A DNA stretch of 64,000 nucleotides from contig NZ_JNYD01000005.1 in the NCBI RefSeq assembly GCF_000717175.1, forward strand, positions 265,810 to 329,809, read 5' to 3'. The notes beneath the pieces were generated by a model that had not been told where the DNA came from, did not search any database, and saw only the letters and a list, made by a program, of their open reading frames with translations. Made by a program: the position numbers and the translations under genes. Positions 1-9,561 of this stretch are shown here, one piece after another; position 1 is the first letter of the stretch; each line of letters begins with the position of its first letter. The DNA is from Pseudonocardia autotrophica. GTDB lineage: Bacteria > Actinomycetota > Actinomycetes > Mycobacteriales > Pseudonocardiaceae.

Positions 1-465
1 GAGGCCCCGGCCTGGGCGACCTTCGACGACGAGGTGGACGACACCGCGACCAACGGCCACGCCCCCGCGTCCCCGATCACGCCCAGCACCGATCTCGTGC
101 CCGCGCCCTCGACGGACGTCGAGCCCGCCGTCGACCCCGCCGTCGAGCCCGAGCGCGCCGACGAGCCGGCCGCGGGGCGGCTCGAGGACCGTGTCGAGGG
201 CGACCACCTCGCGCAGCCCGGCGACACCGTGGCCGGCGCGGCGATCGAGAGCATCGCCGAGCAGACCCTGGGCGACGAGGCCGACACCCCGCCCGCGGTG
301 CTGCCCGAGTACCCCGGCATGAACCTGCACCAGCTGCGCGGCAAGCTGCGCAAGCTCGACCTGGCCGGCCTGCAGGCGCTGCTGATCTGGGAGACCTCGC
401 ACGAGAACCGGCCGCCCTTCGTCACGATGCTGTCGAACCGGATCACCACGGTCCGGGAGGGATGA
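1..465 (+). CDS. Lipid droplet-associated protein, C-terminal part (5' end outside window)
   Basis: The reading frame is open from the first base, so the N-terminus lies upstream. The visible part opens with a PAWATFDD motif, runs through about 90 residues of acidic Ala/Pro/Glu-rich linker and ends in a compact domain ([19 protein letters not shown], then [15 protein letters not shown]). That tail resembles, from memory, the proteins annotated as lipid droplet-associated (M. tuberculosis Rv1109c type). The same neighbour supports this: in mycobacteria the homologue also sits next to xseA. The family is thought to coat triacylglycerol inclusions; its biochemical role is not visible here. The stop overlaps the xseA start in an ATGA arrangement, so the two are probably co-transcribed. 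Confidence 0.7.
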   Translation, partial: EAPAWATFDDEVDDTATNGHAPASPITPSTDLVPAPSTDVEPAVDPAVEPERADEPAAGRLEDRVEGDHLAQPGDTVAGAAIESIAEQTLGDEADTPPAVLPEYPGMNLHQLRGKLRKLDLAGLQALLIWETSHENRPPFVTMLSNRITTVREG

Positions 466-1697
466 GCGCCGGCCCGTCGACCGAGGAGTCGCCCTGGCCG
501 GTCCGGACGGTCGCGCGGAAGATCTCCGAGTGGATCGACCGGCTGGGCGCGGTCTGGGTCGAGGGCCAGCTCGCACAGGTCACCGCACGCGCCGGCACGG
601 GGACCGCGTTCCTGACCCTGCGGGACCCGGTGGCGAACGTGTCGCTGCAGCTCACGGCTCCGATGGCGCTCGTCGCCGAGCAGCGCGAGGTGGTCGCCGA
701 GGGCAACCGGGTGATCGTCCACGGCAAGCCCTCGTTCTTCCCGGGCCGCGGCACGCTGAGCCTGCGCGTGGACCGGATCCGGGCGGTCGGGCTGGGTGAG
801 CTGCTGGCCCGCATCGAGCGGCTGCGCCGGCTGCTGGCCGCGGAGGGCCTGTTCGATCCCGCCCGCAAGCGCCGGCTGCCCTTCCTGCCGCAGCGGATCG
901 GGCTGATCACCGGCCGGGCGTCGGCGGCGGAGCACGACGTCGTCAGCAACGCCCAGGCCCGCTGGCCGGCGGTGGAGTTCCGGATCGAGAACACCGCCAC
1001 CCAGGGCGGGCTGGCGGTCGGGCAGATCGTCGAGGCGCTCGAGATCCTGGACCGGGACCCGGCGGTCGACGTCATCGTGCTCGCCCGCGGCGGGGGCAGC
1101 GTCGAGGACCTGCTGCCCTTCTCGGACGAGACGCTGTGTCGCGCCGTCGCCGCCTGCCGCACGCCGGTGGTGTCGGCGATCGGGCACGAGCCGGACACCC
1201 CGCTCGTCGACCACGTCGCCGACCTGCGGTGTTCCACCCCCACCGAGGCGGGCCGCCGGCTGGTGCCGGACCTCGCCGAGGAGATCGCGCGGATCACCGG
1301 GCTGCGCGACCGCGGCCGCCGCGCGCTGCACGGCTGGGTGGACCGCGAACAGCGGATGCTCGACGCGCTGCGGGCCCGGCCCGTGCTCGCCGACCCGTTG
1401 CGCGACATGGCGCGCCGGCACGAGGAGCTGGAGCGGCTGCGGGCGGCGACCCGCGCCGCCGTGGAGCGGCGGGTGGAGCGGGACTGCACCGAGATCGCGC
1501 ACCTGCGGGCACGGCTCACCGCGCTCGGTCCGGGCGCGACGCTCGCCCGCGGCTACGCGATCGTCCAGCGGGTCACGGGCGACGAGATCCTGCCGGTGCT
1601 GCGCTCGACCGCCGAGGTCGCACCGGGCGACCGGCTGCGGATCAGGGTCGGCGACGGGACCGTGCGGGCGGCCGTGGAGGATGGCCGCGATGAGTGA
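462..1697 (+). CDS. xseA: Exodeoxyribonuclease VII large subunit
   Basis: Catalytic subunit of exonuclease VII, which degrades single-stranded DNA to acid-insoluble and then acid-soluble oligonucleotides in the cytoplasm together with several XseB subunits. The 411-residue protein has the usual order: an N-terminal OB-fold (about residues 10-105, containing VWVEGQLAQ and [18 protein letters not shown]) and the exonuclease VII domain. The family motifs [16 protein letters not shown] (about residue 208) and [20 protein letters not shown] (about 243) are intact. Length is typical for actinobacteria. The ATG start overlaps the upstream stop by four bases and the end overlaps the xseB start, so translation is probably coupled along an operon. 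High confidence from motifs and context. Confidence 0.96.
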   Translation: MSAGPSTEESPWPVRTVARKISEWIDRLGAVWVEGQLAQVTARAGTGTAFLTLRDPVANVSLQLTAPMALVAEQREVVAEGNRVIVHGKPSFFPGRGTLSLRVDRIRAVGLGELLARIERLRRLLAAEGLFDPARKRRLPFLPQRIGLITGRASAAEHDVVSNAQARWPAVEFRIENTATQGGLAVGQIVEALEILDRDPAVDVIVLARGGGSVEDLLPFSDETLCRAVAACRTPVVSAIGHEPDTPLVDHVADLRCSTPTEAGRRLVPDLAEEIARITGLRDRGRRALHGWVDREQRMLDALRARPVLADPLRDMARRHEELERLRAATRAAVERRVERDCTEIAHLRARLTALGPGATLARGYAIVQRVTGDEILPVLRSTAEVAPGDRLRIRVGDGTVRAAVEDGRDE

Positions 1698-1908
1698 GCG
1701 TCCCCCGGTGGCCGGGCTCGGCTACGAGCAGGCCCGCGACGAGCTGGTCGAGGTCGTGCGCGCCCTGGAGACGGGCGGGCTGGGCCTCGACGAGACCGTC
1801 GCGCTCTGGGAGCGGGGCGAGGCGCTGGCCAAGCGCTGCGAGGAGTGCCTGGCCGGGGCGCGGGAGCGGGTGGAGAAGGCCCTCGCCGACGCCGAGGCCG
1901 AGGACTGA
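1690..1908 (+). CDS. xseB: Exodeoxyribonuclease VII small subunit
   Basis: Small helical subunit that binds XseA and is needed for exonuclease VII activity. The 72-residue product carries the family pattern [19 protein letters not shown] followed by [20 protein letters not shown]. The ATG at 1690 was chosen because GGAGG at 1676-1680 sits nine bases upstream; an in-frame ATG at 1681 would add MAA and lies directly on the ribosome-binding site. The gene overlaps the xseA stop by eight bases, the classic xseA-xseB arrangement. A convergent DUF4245 gene begins 23 bases downstream. Confidence 0.95.
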   Translation: MSERPPVAGLGYEQARDELVEVVRALETGGLGLDETVALWERGEALAKRCEECLAGARERVEKALADAEAED

Positions 1909-1931
1909 CCCACGGGTCGGCGGTGCCCGCC

Positions 1932-2561
1932 TCAGTTCTGCTCGGCGCCGGCCGGCAGGAGCCGGCCGGCCACGGTCGCCCGGGCCAGGGCGCCGAAGTC
2001 CGCGTCCGTGCCGCTGCCGGTGACGAGCCAGCGGACCTGCGGGTCGTCCGGCGCGGTCGTGACGCGGAAGGGCTCGCCGCCCTCCTTCTGGTAGGTGACC
2101 CAGCGCAGCCCGGCGGCGTCGGTCACCCCGGTTCCGGCCAGCGGGCCGCCGGCCTCGGTGGCGACGAGGGCCTCCTCGCCGCCGTCGCTCTGCACGAGCC
2201 GCAGGTACTTGCCCTCCGGGGTGAGGTACCCGACCCGGACCGCGGTGCCACCGCCGTCGACCGGGCTGCGGTCGGTGGAGTTGCTCCGCCAGCCCTGCGG
2301 GACGGCGGGGACGCGCAGCGGGAACTCGGAGGCCCGGGCGAACTCCGCGAGCCGGGCCGCCGCGTCGACCGTGGGCACGCTGTTCGGGTCGACCGTCGGG
2401 CCGCCGGGCGCGAACGAGCAGGAGCGCACCCCGCCGCCGACCGCGACGACCACCAGCAGGACCGCGAGGCACATCAGCATGTCCCGGGCGCGCAGCGATC
2501 CGCGCGGCGGCTTGCCCGGGGGCGGCGGGCCCTGCGGGGCGGGGGACGGGTCGGCGCTCAC
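1932..2561 (-). CDS. DUF4245 family membrane-anchored protein
   Basis: Single-pass membrane protein of unknown function, 209 residues with the GTG start at 2561. After a proline-rich cytoplasmic tail comes one hydrophobic segment (about residues 30-46, [17 protein letters not shown]) and an extracytoplasmic domain with the DUF4245 pattern: [47 protein letters not shown] and a terminal LLPAG. The M. tuberculosis counterpart, Rv1100, is likewise beside glpX and fum. Here it is divergent from glpX and convergent with xseB. An upstream in-frame extension is possible but is low-complexity and unlikely. No catalytic motif is visible. Confidence 0.85.
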   Translation of the reverse strand: MSADPSPAPQGPPPPGKPPRGSLRARDMLMCLAVLLVVVAVGGGVRSCSFAPGGPTVDPNSVPTVDAAARLAEFARASEFPLRVPAVPQGWRSNSTDRSPVDGGGTAVRVGYLTPEGKYLRLVQSDGGEEALVATEAGGPLAGTGVTDAAGLRWVTYQKEGGEPFRVTTAPDDPQVRWLVTGSGTDADFGALARATVAGRLLPAGAEQN

Positions 2562-2757
2562 GCCTCCATGGTCCCCCACCGCGCGCGGCGATGTGCATGG
2601 CGTCCGTCGCTCTGCACCCCGTGCGGCGTCCGGTTCTGCGAGGATCGGACCCGGATCCCCCGCCGCCGCCGAGCCCGCCGCGCGTGACGGGGCCGGGGGT
2701 CGGCCGCGTTCGCCGACCCCCGCGATGCGACCGGTGAACCCGAGCCAAGGAGGCCCG

Positions 2758-3807
2758 ATGACTGGACCCAAGCCCGAGCGACGCCGCGAGGCCCCGGACC
2801 GCAACCTGGCCATGGAGCTGGTGCGCGTCACCGAGGCCGCCGCGATGGCGGCGGGGCGCTGGGTCGGCCGCGGCGACAAGAACGGCGGCGACGGGGCGGC
2901 CGTCGACGCCATGCGCCACCTGATCGGGACCGTGTCGATGCGCGGGATCGTGGTGATCGGCGAGGGCGAGAAGGACGAGGCGCCCATGCTCTACAACGGC
3001 GAGCAGGTCGGCAACGGCGAGGGTCCCTGGTGCGACGTCGCCGTCGACCCCATCGACGGCACCACGCTGATGGCCAAGGGCATGCCCAACGCGCTGGCGG
3101 TGCTCGCGGTCGCCGAGCGGGACGCGATGTTCGACCCCTCGGCCGTGTTCTACATGGAGAAGCTCGCCGTGGGGCCGGATGCCGCGGGCGCCATCGACAT
3201 CAGCAAGCCGGTGGGCGACAACATCCGCGCGGTGGCCAAGGCCAAGGAGATCGACGTCCGGGACGTCACGGTCACCATCCTCGACCGCCCGCGGCACGAG
3301 CAGCTGGTCGCCGACGTGCGCGACACCGGCGCGCGGATCCGCTTCATCTCCGACGGCGACGTGGCCGGCGCGATCGCCGCGGCCCGCCCGAGCACCGGCG
3401 TGGACATGCTCGTGGGCATCGGCGGCACCCCGGAGGGGATCATCGCCGCGGCCGCGCTCAAGTGCATGGGCGGCGAGATCCAGGGCCGGCTCTGGCCGAA
3501 GGACGACGAGGAGCGCTCCAAGGCGATCGCCGCGGGCCACGACCTCGACCGCGTGCTGACCACCAACGAGCTCGTGACCGGCGAGAACGTGTTCTTCTGC
3601 GCCACCGGCGTCACCGACGGGGACCTGCTGCGCGGCGTGCACTACCGCGCCGGCGGCTGCACCACGCAGTCCATCGTCATGCGGTCCAAGTCCGGCACGG
3701 TCCGGCTGATCGACGGCTACCACCGGCTCACGAAGCTGCGCGAGTACGCGTCGATCGACTTCGACAGCCCCACCCACGAGGACGTCGAGGCCCCGCCGCT
3801 GCCCTGA
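2758..3807 (+). CDS. glpX: Class II fructose-1,6-bisphosphatase
   Basis: Hydrolyses fructose 1,6-bisphosphate to fructose 6-phosphate, the gluconeogenic step that in actinobacteria is carried by GlpX rather than a class I Fbp. The 349-residue protein shows the metal and substrate motifs [15 protein letters not shown] (about residue 67), [11 protein letters not shown] (about 93), the [10 protein letters not shown] loop and GRLWP. An AAGGAGG six bases before the ATG fixes the start. The gene is followed by a strong hairpin terminator at 3834-3883. Its neighbourhood with fumC reproduces the mycobacterial fum-glpX order. Confidence 0.96.
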   Translation: MTGPKPERRREAPDRNLAMELVRVTEAAAMAAGRWVGRGDKNGGDGAAVDAMRHLIGTVSMRGIVVIGEGEKDEAPMLYNGEQVGNGEGPWCDVAVDPIDGTTLMAKGMPNALAVLAVAERDAMFDPSAVFYMEKLAVGPDAAGAIDISKPVGDNIRAVAKAKEIDVRDVTVTILDRPRHEQLVADVRDTGARIRFISDGDVAGAIAAARPSTGVDMLVGIGGTPEGIIAAAALKCMGGEIQGRLWPKDDEERSKAIAAGHDLDRVLTTNELVTGENVFFCATGVTDGDLLRGVHYRAGGCTTQSIVMRSKSGTVRLIDGYHRLTKLREYASIDFDSPTHEDVEAPPLP

Positions 3808-3833
3808 CGGCGCGCGGCGCAGGACGTCCTCTC

Positions 3834-3883
3834 GGGGTGTCCGGTGCGGGGCCGTGCCCTGCCCCGCACCGGATCGGACACCC
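3834..3883 (+). terminator. Hairpin terminator after glpX
   Basis: A 12-bp perfect inverted repeat (tccggtgcgggg at 3840-3851 and its complement at 3862-3873) is extended by an outer arm, gggtgtcc against ggacaccc, separated by a small bulge. It lies 30 bases after the glpX stop. There is no T-tract, as is common in actinobacteria. It also stands downstream of the convergent luxR-type gene and may serve both. Confidence 0.7.
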
Positions 3884-4042
3884 GTCGGGTGCCACCCCTG
3901 GGCCGCCGCCCCTCCGGCGGCTCGACCTCATCGTGCTCCTACCCCCCGACGGGGGCATCGACAACTTTGCGTATCCGGCCGTTCGGCCGAACGAGGGAGG
4001 CTGATCGCCTCTCAGGGCCACCTACGGGCAGGTCCGCTCGGC

Positions 4043-4813
4043 TCAGGCGGCGACCAACCCAAGCCGTTGTGCGGCCAGCACAGCGGTGAGCCGGTCCGCC
4101 ACCCCGAGCTTGGAGTAGCAGCGCTCGAGGTGCTTGTGCACGGTGCGCTCGGCGATGTTGAGCCGCCGCGCGATCGCCCCCGCGGTCAGTCCCTCGGCCA
4201 GCAGGCCCAGCACCGAGCGCTCACGCGGGGTCAGGCGGATGGCGCTGGCGACGTCCCGGCCCGACGCCGAGGCGTTGCGCAACGCGGCGGAGTAGGCGCG
4301 GGCCTGCCGGTCGAGCCCGACGACGAGGCGCCAGATGCGGTCCGCGAGCCGCAGCTCGGACGGGGAGAAGACCTCGGGCCTGCCGACCACCAGCAGGCGC
4401 GGGTGATCGGCCCCGCCGGTGGGCAGGCACAGCTGCTCCGCCACACCGCAGGCCTGTGCCAGCGCCGCCCCCTCGCCGTACACGCGCCGGTCCGTGAAGC
4501 GCCCCGGGACGTCGGCGAGCTGGACCGGCCGGACGTCCGCGGTCGCCAGAAAGTACCGGGCGATCGGGTTCTCCACGGCGTGCGAGGCGCTCCACGTGAG
4601 CATGTCCTCGCGGTGCCCCTCGAGGGTGGCGTCGAGCGGGTAGATCTCCCCGTCCGCCGTGCCGTCCGCGGCGAGCTCGGCGGTCCCCACGGCCGGCGCC
4701 TCGAACGTCTCCTGCAGCAGTCTCGTGACGCGATCCAGCGGCAACTCCGTCAGCGGCTCCCGCAACAGCTCGGCGGTGAACTCAAGCCAGTCCCCGTCGT
4801 CCCGACCCGTCAT
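4043..4813 (-). CDS. LuxR-type helix-turn-helix transcriptional regulator
   Basis: Predicted DNA-binding regulator of 256 residues. The C-terminal ~60 residues form a GerE/LuxR HTH (LTPRERSVLGLLAEGLTAGAIARRLNIAERTVHKHLERCYSKLGV in two stretches); the N-terminal ~190 residues have no recognised receiver or ligand domain. The ATG at 4813 was chosen because GGAGGGGG lies about 11 bases upstream, within a longer frame that could start at a GTG at 4840. It is divergent from fumC, with a CTCCG-ata-CGGAG inverted repeat at 4855-4867 in the shared promoter region. The protein at 6435-7190 is a paralogue with the same layout, so the two bracket fumC. Target and signal are unknown. Confidence 0.88.
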   Translation of the reverse strand: MTGRDDGDWLEFTAELLREPLTELPLDRVTRLLQETFEAPAVGTAELAADGTADGEIYPLDATLEGHREDMLTWSASHAVENPIARYFLATADVRPVQLADVPGRFTDRRVYGEGAALAQACGVAEQLCLPTGGADHPRLLVVGRPEVFSPSELRLADRIWRLVVGLDRQARAYSAALRNASASGRDVASAIRLTPRERSVLGLLAEGLTAGAIARRLNIAERTVHKHLERCYSKLGVADRLTAVLAAQRLGLVAA

Positions 4814-5019
4814 GGCGTTCTCGACCCCCTCCGTCGACACCGCCTGCGTAATGGCTCCGATACGGAGAGCTGATCGTTACCGCTGCACATACCCCGTCGG
4901 CCGATTCCGCCCGCCCGGTCCAAGACCCTGCGCCGGGCGCGCGGCGGGGATACCACGGACGATGTAATCCCGGCCATCGGACCGAGCGGTAAGGACACCC
5001 TCAGGCGGAGGATGAGGCC

Positions 5020-6438
5020 ATGAGCGACGACGCGGCCGGCGACACCGGCGACTTCCGCATCGAGCACGACACCATGGGCGAGGTCCGGGTCCCCGCGACC
5101 GCCCTCTACCGTGCGCAGACCCAGCGTGCCGTCGAGAACTTCCCGATCTCCGGGCGCGGCCTGGAGCGCGCGCAGATCCGGGCGCTCGGCCTGGTCAAGG
5201 GCGCGGCGGCGCGGGTGAACGGGCGGATCGGCGTGCTCGACGAGAAGCTGGCCGGCGCGATCGCCGCCGCCGCCGCCGAGGTCGCCGCGGGCGAGCACGA
5301 CGGACACTTCCCGGTCGACGTCTTCCAGACCGGCTCCGGCACCTCGTCGAACATGAACGCCAACGAGGTGATCGCGACGCTGGCCAGCCGGGAGTCCGGG
5401 CAGGACGTGCACCCGAACGACCACGTCAACGCCTCGCAGTCGTCGAACGACGTCTTCCCGACCACGATCCACCTGGCCGCCACCGAGGCGCTCGCCACGG
5501 ACGTCGTACCGGCGCTGGAGCACCTGGCGGCGACCCTGCGCACCCGCGCCGAGGACTGGGCCGAGGTCGTGAAGGCAGGCCGCACGCACCTCATGGACGC
5601 CGTGCCGGTCACGCTCGGCCAGGAGGCCGGCGGCTGGGCCACCCAGGCCGAGTACGGCGCCGCCCGGGTCCGGGACGTCCTGCCCCGGCTCGGCCACCTG
5701 CCGATCGGCGGCACCGCGGTGGGCACCGGGCTGAACGCGCCGGAGGGCTTCGGCGCCGCCGTCGTCGAGGAGTTGCGGTCCGCGACCGGCCTCGACGCGC
5801 TGTCCGAGGCGCCCGACCACATCGAGGCGCAGGGCTCGCGCGACGGGCTGGTGGAGGCCTCCGGTGCGCTGCGCACCGTCGCCGTGTCGCTCTACAAGAT
5901 CGCCAACGACCTGCGGTGGCTCTCCTCGGGCCCGCGCACCGGGCTCGCCGAGGTGCGCCTGCCGGACCTGCAGCCCGGCTCGTCGATCATGCCCGGCAAG
6001 GTCAACCCGGTGATCTGCGAGGCCACGATGATGGTCGCGGCACAGGTCATCGGCAACGACGCGACCGTCGCCTTCTCCGGCAGCCAGGGCAACCTCGAGC
6101 TCAACGTGATGATGCCGGTCATGGCGCGCAACGTCCTCGAGTCCGCGCGGCTGCTGTCGAACGTCGCGCGGCTGCTCGCCGACAAGGTCGTCGCCGGCGC
6201 CGAGGCCGACGTCGACCGCACCCGCGAGTACGCCGAGTCCTCGCCGTCGATCGTCACGCCGCTGAACAAGTACATCGGGTACGAGGAGGCGGCGTCGATC
6301 GCCAAGCAGTCGCTCAAGGAGCGCCGCACGATCCGCGAGGTCGTGCTGGAGCGCGGGCACGTGGAGAACGGCAAGCTCACCGAGGAGCAGCTCGACAGCG
6401 CACTGGACGTGCTGCGGATGGCCCGCGGAGGCCGCTAG
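5020..6438 (+). CDS. fumC: Class II fumarate hydratase
   Basis: Interconverts fumarate and L-malate in the TCA cycle; oxygen-stable, iron-free homotetramer. The 472-residue protein has the superfamily motifs [10 protein letters not shown] (about residue 105), [14 protein letters not shown] (about 131), [16 protein letters not shown] (about 187) and the signature [11 protein letters not shown] (about 319) on the catalytic loop. A GGAGG lies about nine bases before the ATG. The stop overlaps by four bases the stop of a convergent LuxR-type gene. The glpX neighbour is the same as in mycobacteria. Confidence 0.97.
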   Translation: MSDDAAGDTGDFRIEHDTMGEVRVPATALYRAQTQRAVENFPISGRGLERAQIRALGLVKGAAARVNGRIGVLDEKLAGAIAAAAAEVAAGEHDGHFPVDVFQTGSGTSSNMNANEVIATLASRESGQDVHPNDHVNASQSSNDVFPTTIHLAATEALATDVVPALEHLAATLRTRAEDWAEVVKAGRTHLMDAVPVTLGQEAGGWATQAEYGAARVRDVLPRLGHLPIGGTAVGTGLNAPEGFGAAVVEELRSATGLDALSEAPDHIEAQGSRDGLVEASGALRTVAVSLYKIANDLRWLSSGPRTGLAEVRLPDLQPGSSIMPGKVNPVICEATMMVAAQVIGNDATVAFSGSQGNLELNVMMPVMARNVLESARLLSNVARLLADKVVAGAEADVDRTREYAESSPSIVTPLNKYIGYEEAASIAKQSLKERRTIREVVLERGHVENGKLTEEQLDSALDVLRMARGGR

Positions 6439-7190
6439 ACCAGGTGCAGCGCCTGGGCGCGCAGCACGGCGGAGAGGCGGTCGGTCACGCCGAGCTTCAC
6501 GTAGCAGCGCTCCAGGTGCTTCTGGACGGTGCGCGGCGAGATGTCGAGCCGCCGCGCGATCGTGCCCGCGGTGAGGCCCTGCGCGAGCAGCCCGAGCACG
6601 GCCCGCTCGCGCGGGGTCAGCGGGATCTCCGCCGTGCCCAGGCCCTTGCCGGCGGTCACCACGGCCAACGCCGTGACCTGCCGTTCCAGCCCGGTGAGCA
6701 GCCGCCACAGCCGTTCGACGAAGGCCTCCTCGGCCGGGGACCAGGGCTCGGTCCGCCCGAGCACGAACGACCGCGCGAGCCGCGGCGTCGCGCGCAGCGG
6801 CAGCGAGAGCTGGTTCGGCGCGGCGCAGGACTCGGCCAGGTCGCGGCCGCCGTCGCTGTTCCAGCGGTCCGTGTACTCGGCCGGGACGCCCAGGGTCTGG
6901 CGCGGCACCCAGAGCCCGGAGGCGAGGTGGAAGCGCAGCAGCGGGTGCTCGGCGGGCGCCCGGTACGCGCTCCACTCGGCCAGCTCGGCGAAGTGCTCGC
7001 CGAGCCCGCCGTCGAGCCAGACGTGGCGCACCGGCTCGTCGGGCACGACCTCGCTGTAGGTGACCCCGGCGGTCTCGAAGGTGCGGGCGAGCGCCTCGGC
7101 CAGCCGGTTCACCGGCATGTCGACCAGCGGCTCCGTCATCAGGGCTGCCACGAGCTCCATCCACTCCCGCTCGGCCCGCGTGCCCATCAC
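6435..7190 (-). CDS. LuxR-type helix-turn-helix transcriptional regulator (paralogue)
   Basis: A 251-residue regulator with a C-terminal LuxR/GerE HTH ([49 protein letters not shown]). Across the whole length it is a sister of the protein encoded at 4043-4813: both begin with a short acidic helix (WLEF/WMEL), an L..EPL motif and a conserved R.L..TFE segment, and both end in RLGLV/ALHLV. The sensory domain is not recognised. The gene is divergent from the ABC importer at 7498 and tail-overlaps fumC by four bases, so it could regulate the importer, fumC or itself. The exact start (Met1 or Met2) is uncertain. Confidence 0.87.
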   Translation of the reverse strand: MMGTRAEREWMELVAALMTEPLVDMPVNRLAEALARTFETAGVTYSEVVPDEPVRHVWLDGGLGEHFAELAEWSAYRAPAEHPLLRFHLASGLWVPRQTLGVPAEYTDRWNSDGGRDLAESCAAPNQLSLPLRATPRLARSFVLGRTEPWSPAEEAFVERLWRLLTGLERQVTALAVVTAGKGLGTAEIPLTPRERAVLGLLAQGLTAGTIARRLDISPRTVQKHLERCYVKLGVTDRLSAVLRAQALHLV

Positions 7191-7497
7191 CCCTCCTGCC
7201 CCGCCCCGAGGGAAGAGCGCGCGTCGCCGTCCGCTGATGCGCCGCGGGGGACTGTTCGGCCGCCGGGCCCGCGGGGTTAACCGCGGGCCCGGTCGACCTT
7301 CCCGTCACACCTCGGTAACGGCCCTCCCGGGAAGACGCCCGGAGGTATAGGAGTCTTCTGCGCGCAAGATCGGCCGTCCCCCGGCCGGACGACGCCGCGC
7401 CACCCGATCGACGGCCGCCGGCCACCCCGCGGCCGCCCGGACGGGTGAGGCTTCGCCGGGCGGCGCGGGCCGCCGGGAGTGTTCGGTGAGGAGAGCG
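7191..7497. other. Divergent promoter region with long hairpin
   Basis: The 307-base gap between the LuxR-type gene and the ABC operon holds no gene. It contains a 12-bp perfect stem (ccgggcccgcgg at 7263-7274 and its complement at 7281-7292, loop ggttaa) and, closer to the operon, an inverted repeat GAAGAC (7331-7336) / GTCTTC (7353-7358) that encloses a -10-like TATAGG at 7345-7350. The second is a reasonable operator candidate for the importer; nothing shows which protein binds it. Confidence 0.5.
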
Positions 7498-8649
7498 ATG
7501 AACGTGCGGAAGAGGTGGGGCCGGGCCGGCGCGCTGGCGGCGTGCGCGGCGGCGGCGGCCCTGGCGGCCACGGCGTGTGTGAGCTCGGGCGGCGGCGGGG
7601 GCGGCGGCTCCTCCGAGTCCGGCGGCTGGGCCACGGCCACCTCGGCGCAGGCGGGCGGCGGCATGGACGCGCTCGTGCAGGCGGCGAAGCAGGAGGGCCA
7701 GCTCAACGTCATCGCGCTGCCGCCGGACTGGGCGAACTACGGCGCGATCATCAAGGCGTTCGGCGACAAGTACGGGATCACCGTGAACTCGGCGAACCCG
7801 GAGGGCTCGAGCCAGGACGAGATCAACGCCGTCAACCAGCTCGGCACCCAGGACCGGGCGCCCGACGTGCTGGACCTCGGCCAGGCCTTCGCCACCGGCA
7901 ACACCCAGCTCTTCGCCCCGTACCAGGTCGCGACGTGGAACGACATCCCCGCCTCCAACAAGGACGCGAACGGCGCCTGGGTCAACGACTACGGCGGCTA
8001 CATCTCGATCGGCTGCAACGCGAAGCTGGTCGCGAACTGCCCCACCACGATCGCCGACCTCGCGAAGCCCGAGTACAAGGGCCAGGTCGCGATCAACGGC
8101 GACCCGACGCAGGCCGCGGCCGGGTTCGCCTCCGTGTGGGCGGGCGCGCTGGCCAACGGCGGGTCGCTCGACGACATCACGCCCGGCGTGAACTTCTTCG
8201 GTCAGCTCGCCAAGAACGGCAACCTGCTGAAGGTCGACCCGAACGCGGCGACGATCGAGAGCGGGCAGACCCCGATCGTCCTGGACTGGGACTACACCAA
8301 CGTCGCGCAGGCCGAGAAGGTCAAGGCCGCCTTCGAGTGGAAGGTGGCCGTGCCCTCCGACGGGCTGTTCGCGGAGTTCTACTCGCAGGCGGTCAACAAG
8401 AACGCGCCGCACCCGGCCGCGGCCCGGCTGTGGCAGGAGTTCCTGTACTCCGACGAGGGCCAGAACTTGTGGCTGGCCGGCAAGGCCCGCCCGGTCCGGC
8501 TGCCGCAGATGCAGCAGGCCGGCACCGCCACGCCGGAGCTGGTCGCCGCGCTGCCGCCGGTCCAGGGCACCGCGCAGTATCCGACGCAGGCCCAGACCGA
8601 CCAGGCCAAGCAGGTGGTCGCCCAGCAGTGGGCCACCGCCACGGCCTGA
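7498..8649 (+). CDS. ABC transporter extracellular solute-binding lipoprotein
   Basis: Substrate receptor of an ABC importer. The 383-residue precursor starts with a positively charged stretch and hydrophobic helix ending in LAATAC, so Cys27 is the likely lipidation site, followed by a Gly/Ser linker. The mature part has the fold pattern of the iron/polyamine/phosphonate-type binding proteins: QAAKQEGQLNVIALPPDWAN, APDVLDLGQAFA, and WQEFLYSDEGQNLWL near the end. The ATG at 7498 was preferred over a GTG at 7486 because GGAGAG lies just upstream. It is the first gene of a four-gene operon; the ligand cannot be read from sequence. Confidence 0.9.
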   Translation: MNVRKRWGRAGALAACAAAAALAATACVSSGGGGGGGSSESGGWATATSAQAGGGMDALVQAAKQEGQLNVIALPPDWANYGAIIKAFGDKYGITVNSANPEGSSQDEINAVNQLGTQDRAPDVLDLGQAFATGNTQLFAPYQVATWNDIPASNKDANGAWVNDYGGYISIGCNAKLVANCPTTIADLAKPEYKGQVAINGDPTQAAAGFASVWAGALANGGSLDDITPGVNFFGQLAKNGNLLKVDPNAATIESGQTPIVLDWDYTNVAQAEKVKAAFEWKVAVPSDGLFAEFYSQAVNKNAPHPAAARLWQEFLYSDEGQNLWLAGKARPVRLPQMQQAGTATPELVAALPPVQGTAQYPTQAQTDQAKQVVAQQWATATA

Positions 8650-8652
8650 TCC

Positions 8653-9561
8653 GTGTCCTCCCTCCTCGACACCCCCACCGCCGCTCCCGACGCGCCCGCC
8701 GCGCGCCCGGAGCGGCGGTGGCGCGCCGCGCTGGGCCTGCTGCCCTTCGCGCTCTACTTCCTGGTCTTCCTCGGCGGCCCGCTGTACTTCGTGATCAGCG
8801 GCGCCTTCACCGACGCCGACGGCCGCCCGACGCTGGGCAACCTCGTCGCGTCCCTGATGTCTCCGCAGTACCTGCTGGCCTTCCGGCAGAGCCTGCTGCT
8901 GTCCGCGGTCACGGCCGTGATCGGCGCGGTGTTCGGCACCTTCCTGGCCCAGGCGGTGCTCACGGCGCGGCCGCGCTCACCCTTGCGCCGCACCGTCTCC
9001 ACCGCCTCGGGCGTGCTCGCCTACTTCGGCGGCGTCCCGCTGGCGTTCGCGTTCATCGCCGCGCTGGGGCAGACCGGGCTGGCGACGGCCTGGCTGCGGT
9101 CGGCGGGGATCGACCTGTACGCGTCGGGCTTCCGGATCGACTCGCTGACCGGCCTCGCCCTGACCTACGTCTACTTCCAGATCCCGCTCATGGTCATCCT
9201 GATCACCCCGGCGCTGGAGGGCCTGCTGCCGCAGTGGCGGGAGGCGGCGGAGAACCTGGGCGCGTCGGCCTGGTCGTACTGGCGGCTGGTGGCGCTGCCG
9301 GTACTGGCGCCCGCCTTCGCCGGCGCCACGCTGGTCCTGTTCGGCAACGCCTTCGCCGCCTACGCCACCGCCCTGGCCCTGACCAGCGGCTCCATCCCGC
9401 TCGTGCCGACGGCGATCGCGTCGGCGCTGTCCGGCAACGTGCTCGTCGGGCAGGCCAACGTCGGTCTCGCGCTCGGCCTCGACATGGTGGTGGTGATCGC
9501 GATCGTGATGGTCGCGTACCTGTGGCTGCAGCGGCGCGCCGCGCGCTGGAGCCGGCGGTGA
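8653..9561 (+). CDS. ABC transporter permease
   Basis: Integral membrane component of the importer, 302 residues, with about six hydrophobic segments (first at LLPFALYFLVFLGGPLYFV). The cytoplasmic EAA loop EAAENLGASAWSYWRLV (about residue 197) contacts the ATPase. It starts with GTG only three bases after the receptor gene and ends in a GTGA overlap with the second permease, so the genes are co-translated. Similar to PotB/PhnU-type permeases. Confidence 0.92.
   Translation: MSSLLDTPTAAPDAPAARPERRWRAALGLLPFALYFLVFLGGPLYFVISGAFTDADGRPTLGNLVASLMSPQYLLAFRQSLLLSAVTAVIGAVFGTFLAQAVLTARPRSPLRRTVSTASGVLAYFGGVPLAFAFIAALGQTGLATAWLRSAGIDLYASGFRIDSLTGLALTYVYFQIPLMVILITPALEGLLPQWREAAENLGASAWSYWRLVALPVLAPAFAGATLVLFGNAFAAYATALALTSGSIPLVPTAIASALSGNVLVGQANVGLALGLDMVVVIAIVMVAYLWLQRRAARWSRR

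Noticed and set aside
1642..3777. 711-codon open frame opposite xseB, DUF4245 and glpX
   Set aside because: Antisense to three recognised genes, no motif of its own.
4810..8412. Very long minus-strand open frame opposite fumC and the binding-protein gene
   Set aside because: Product is Arg/Gly/Val/His-rich low-complexity; the plus-strand frames hold clear FumC and lipoprotein motifs. It is a by-product of high GC with few stop codons.
7479..9557. Open frame running from the lipoprotein gene into the second permease as one large protein
   Set aside because: The part before 9558 is an Arg/Gly/Ala-rich shadow of the two upstream genes; the true permease begins at the GTG overlapping the previous stop.
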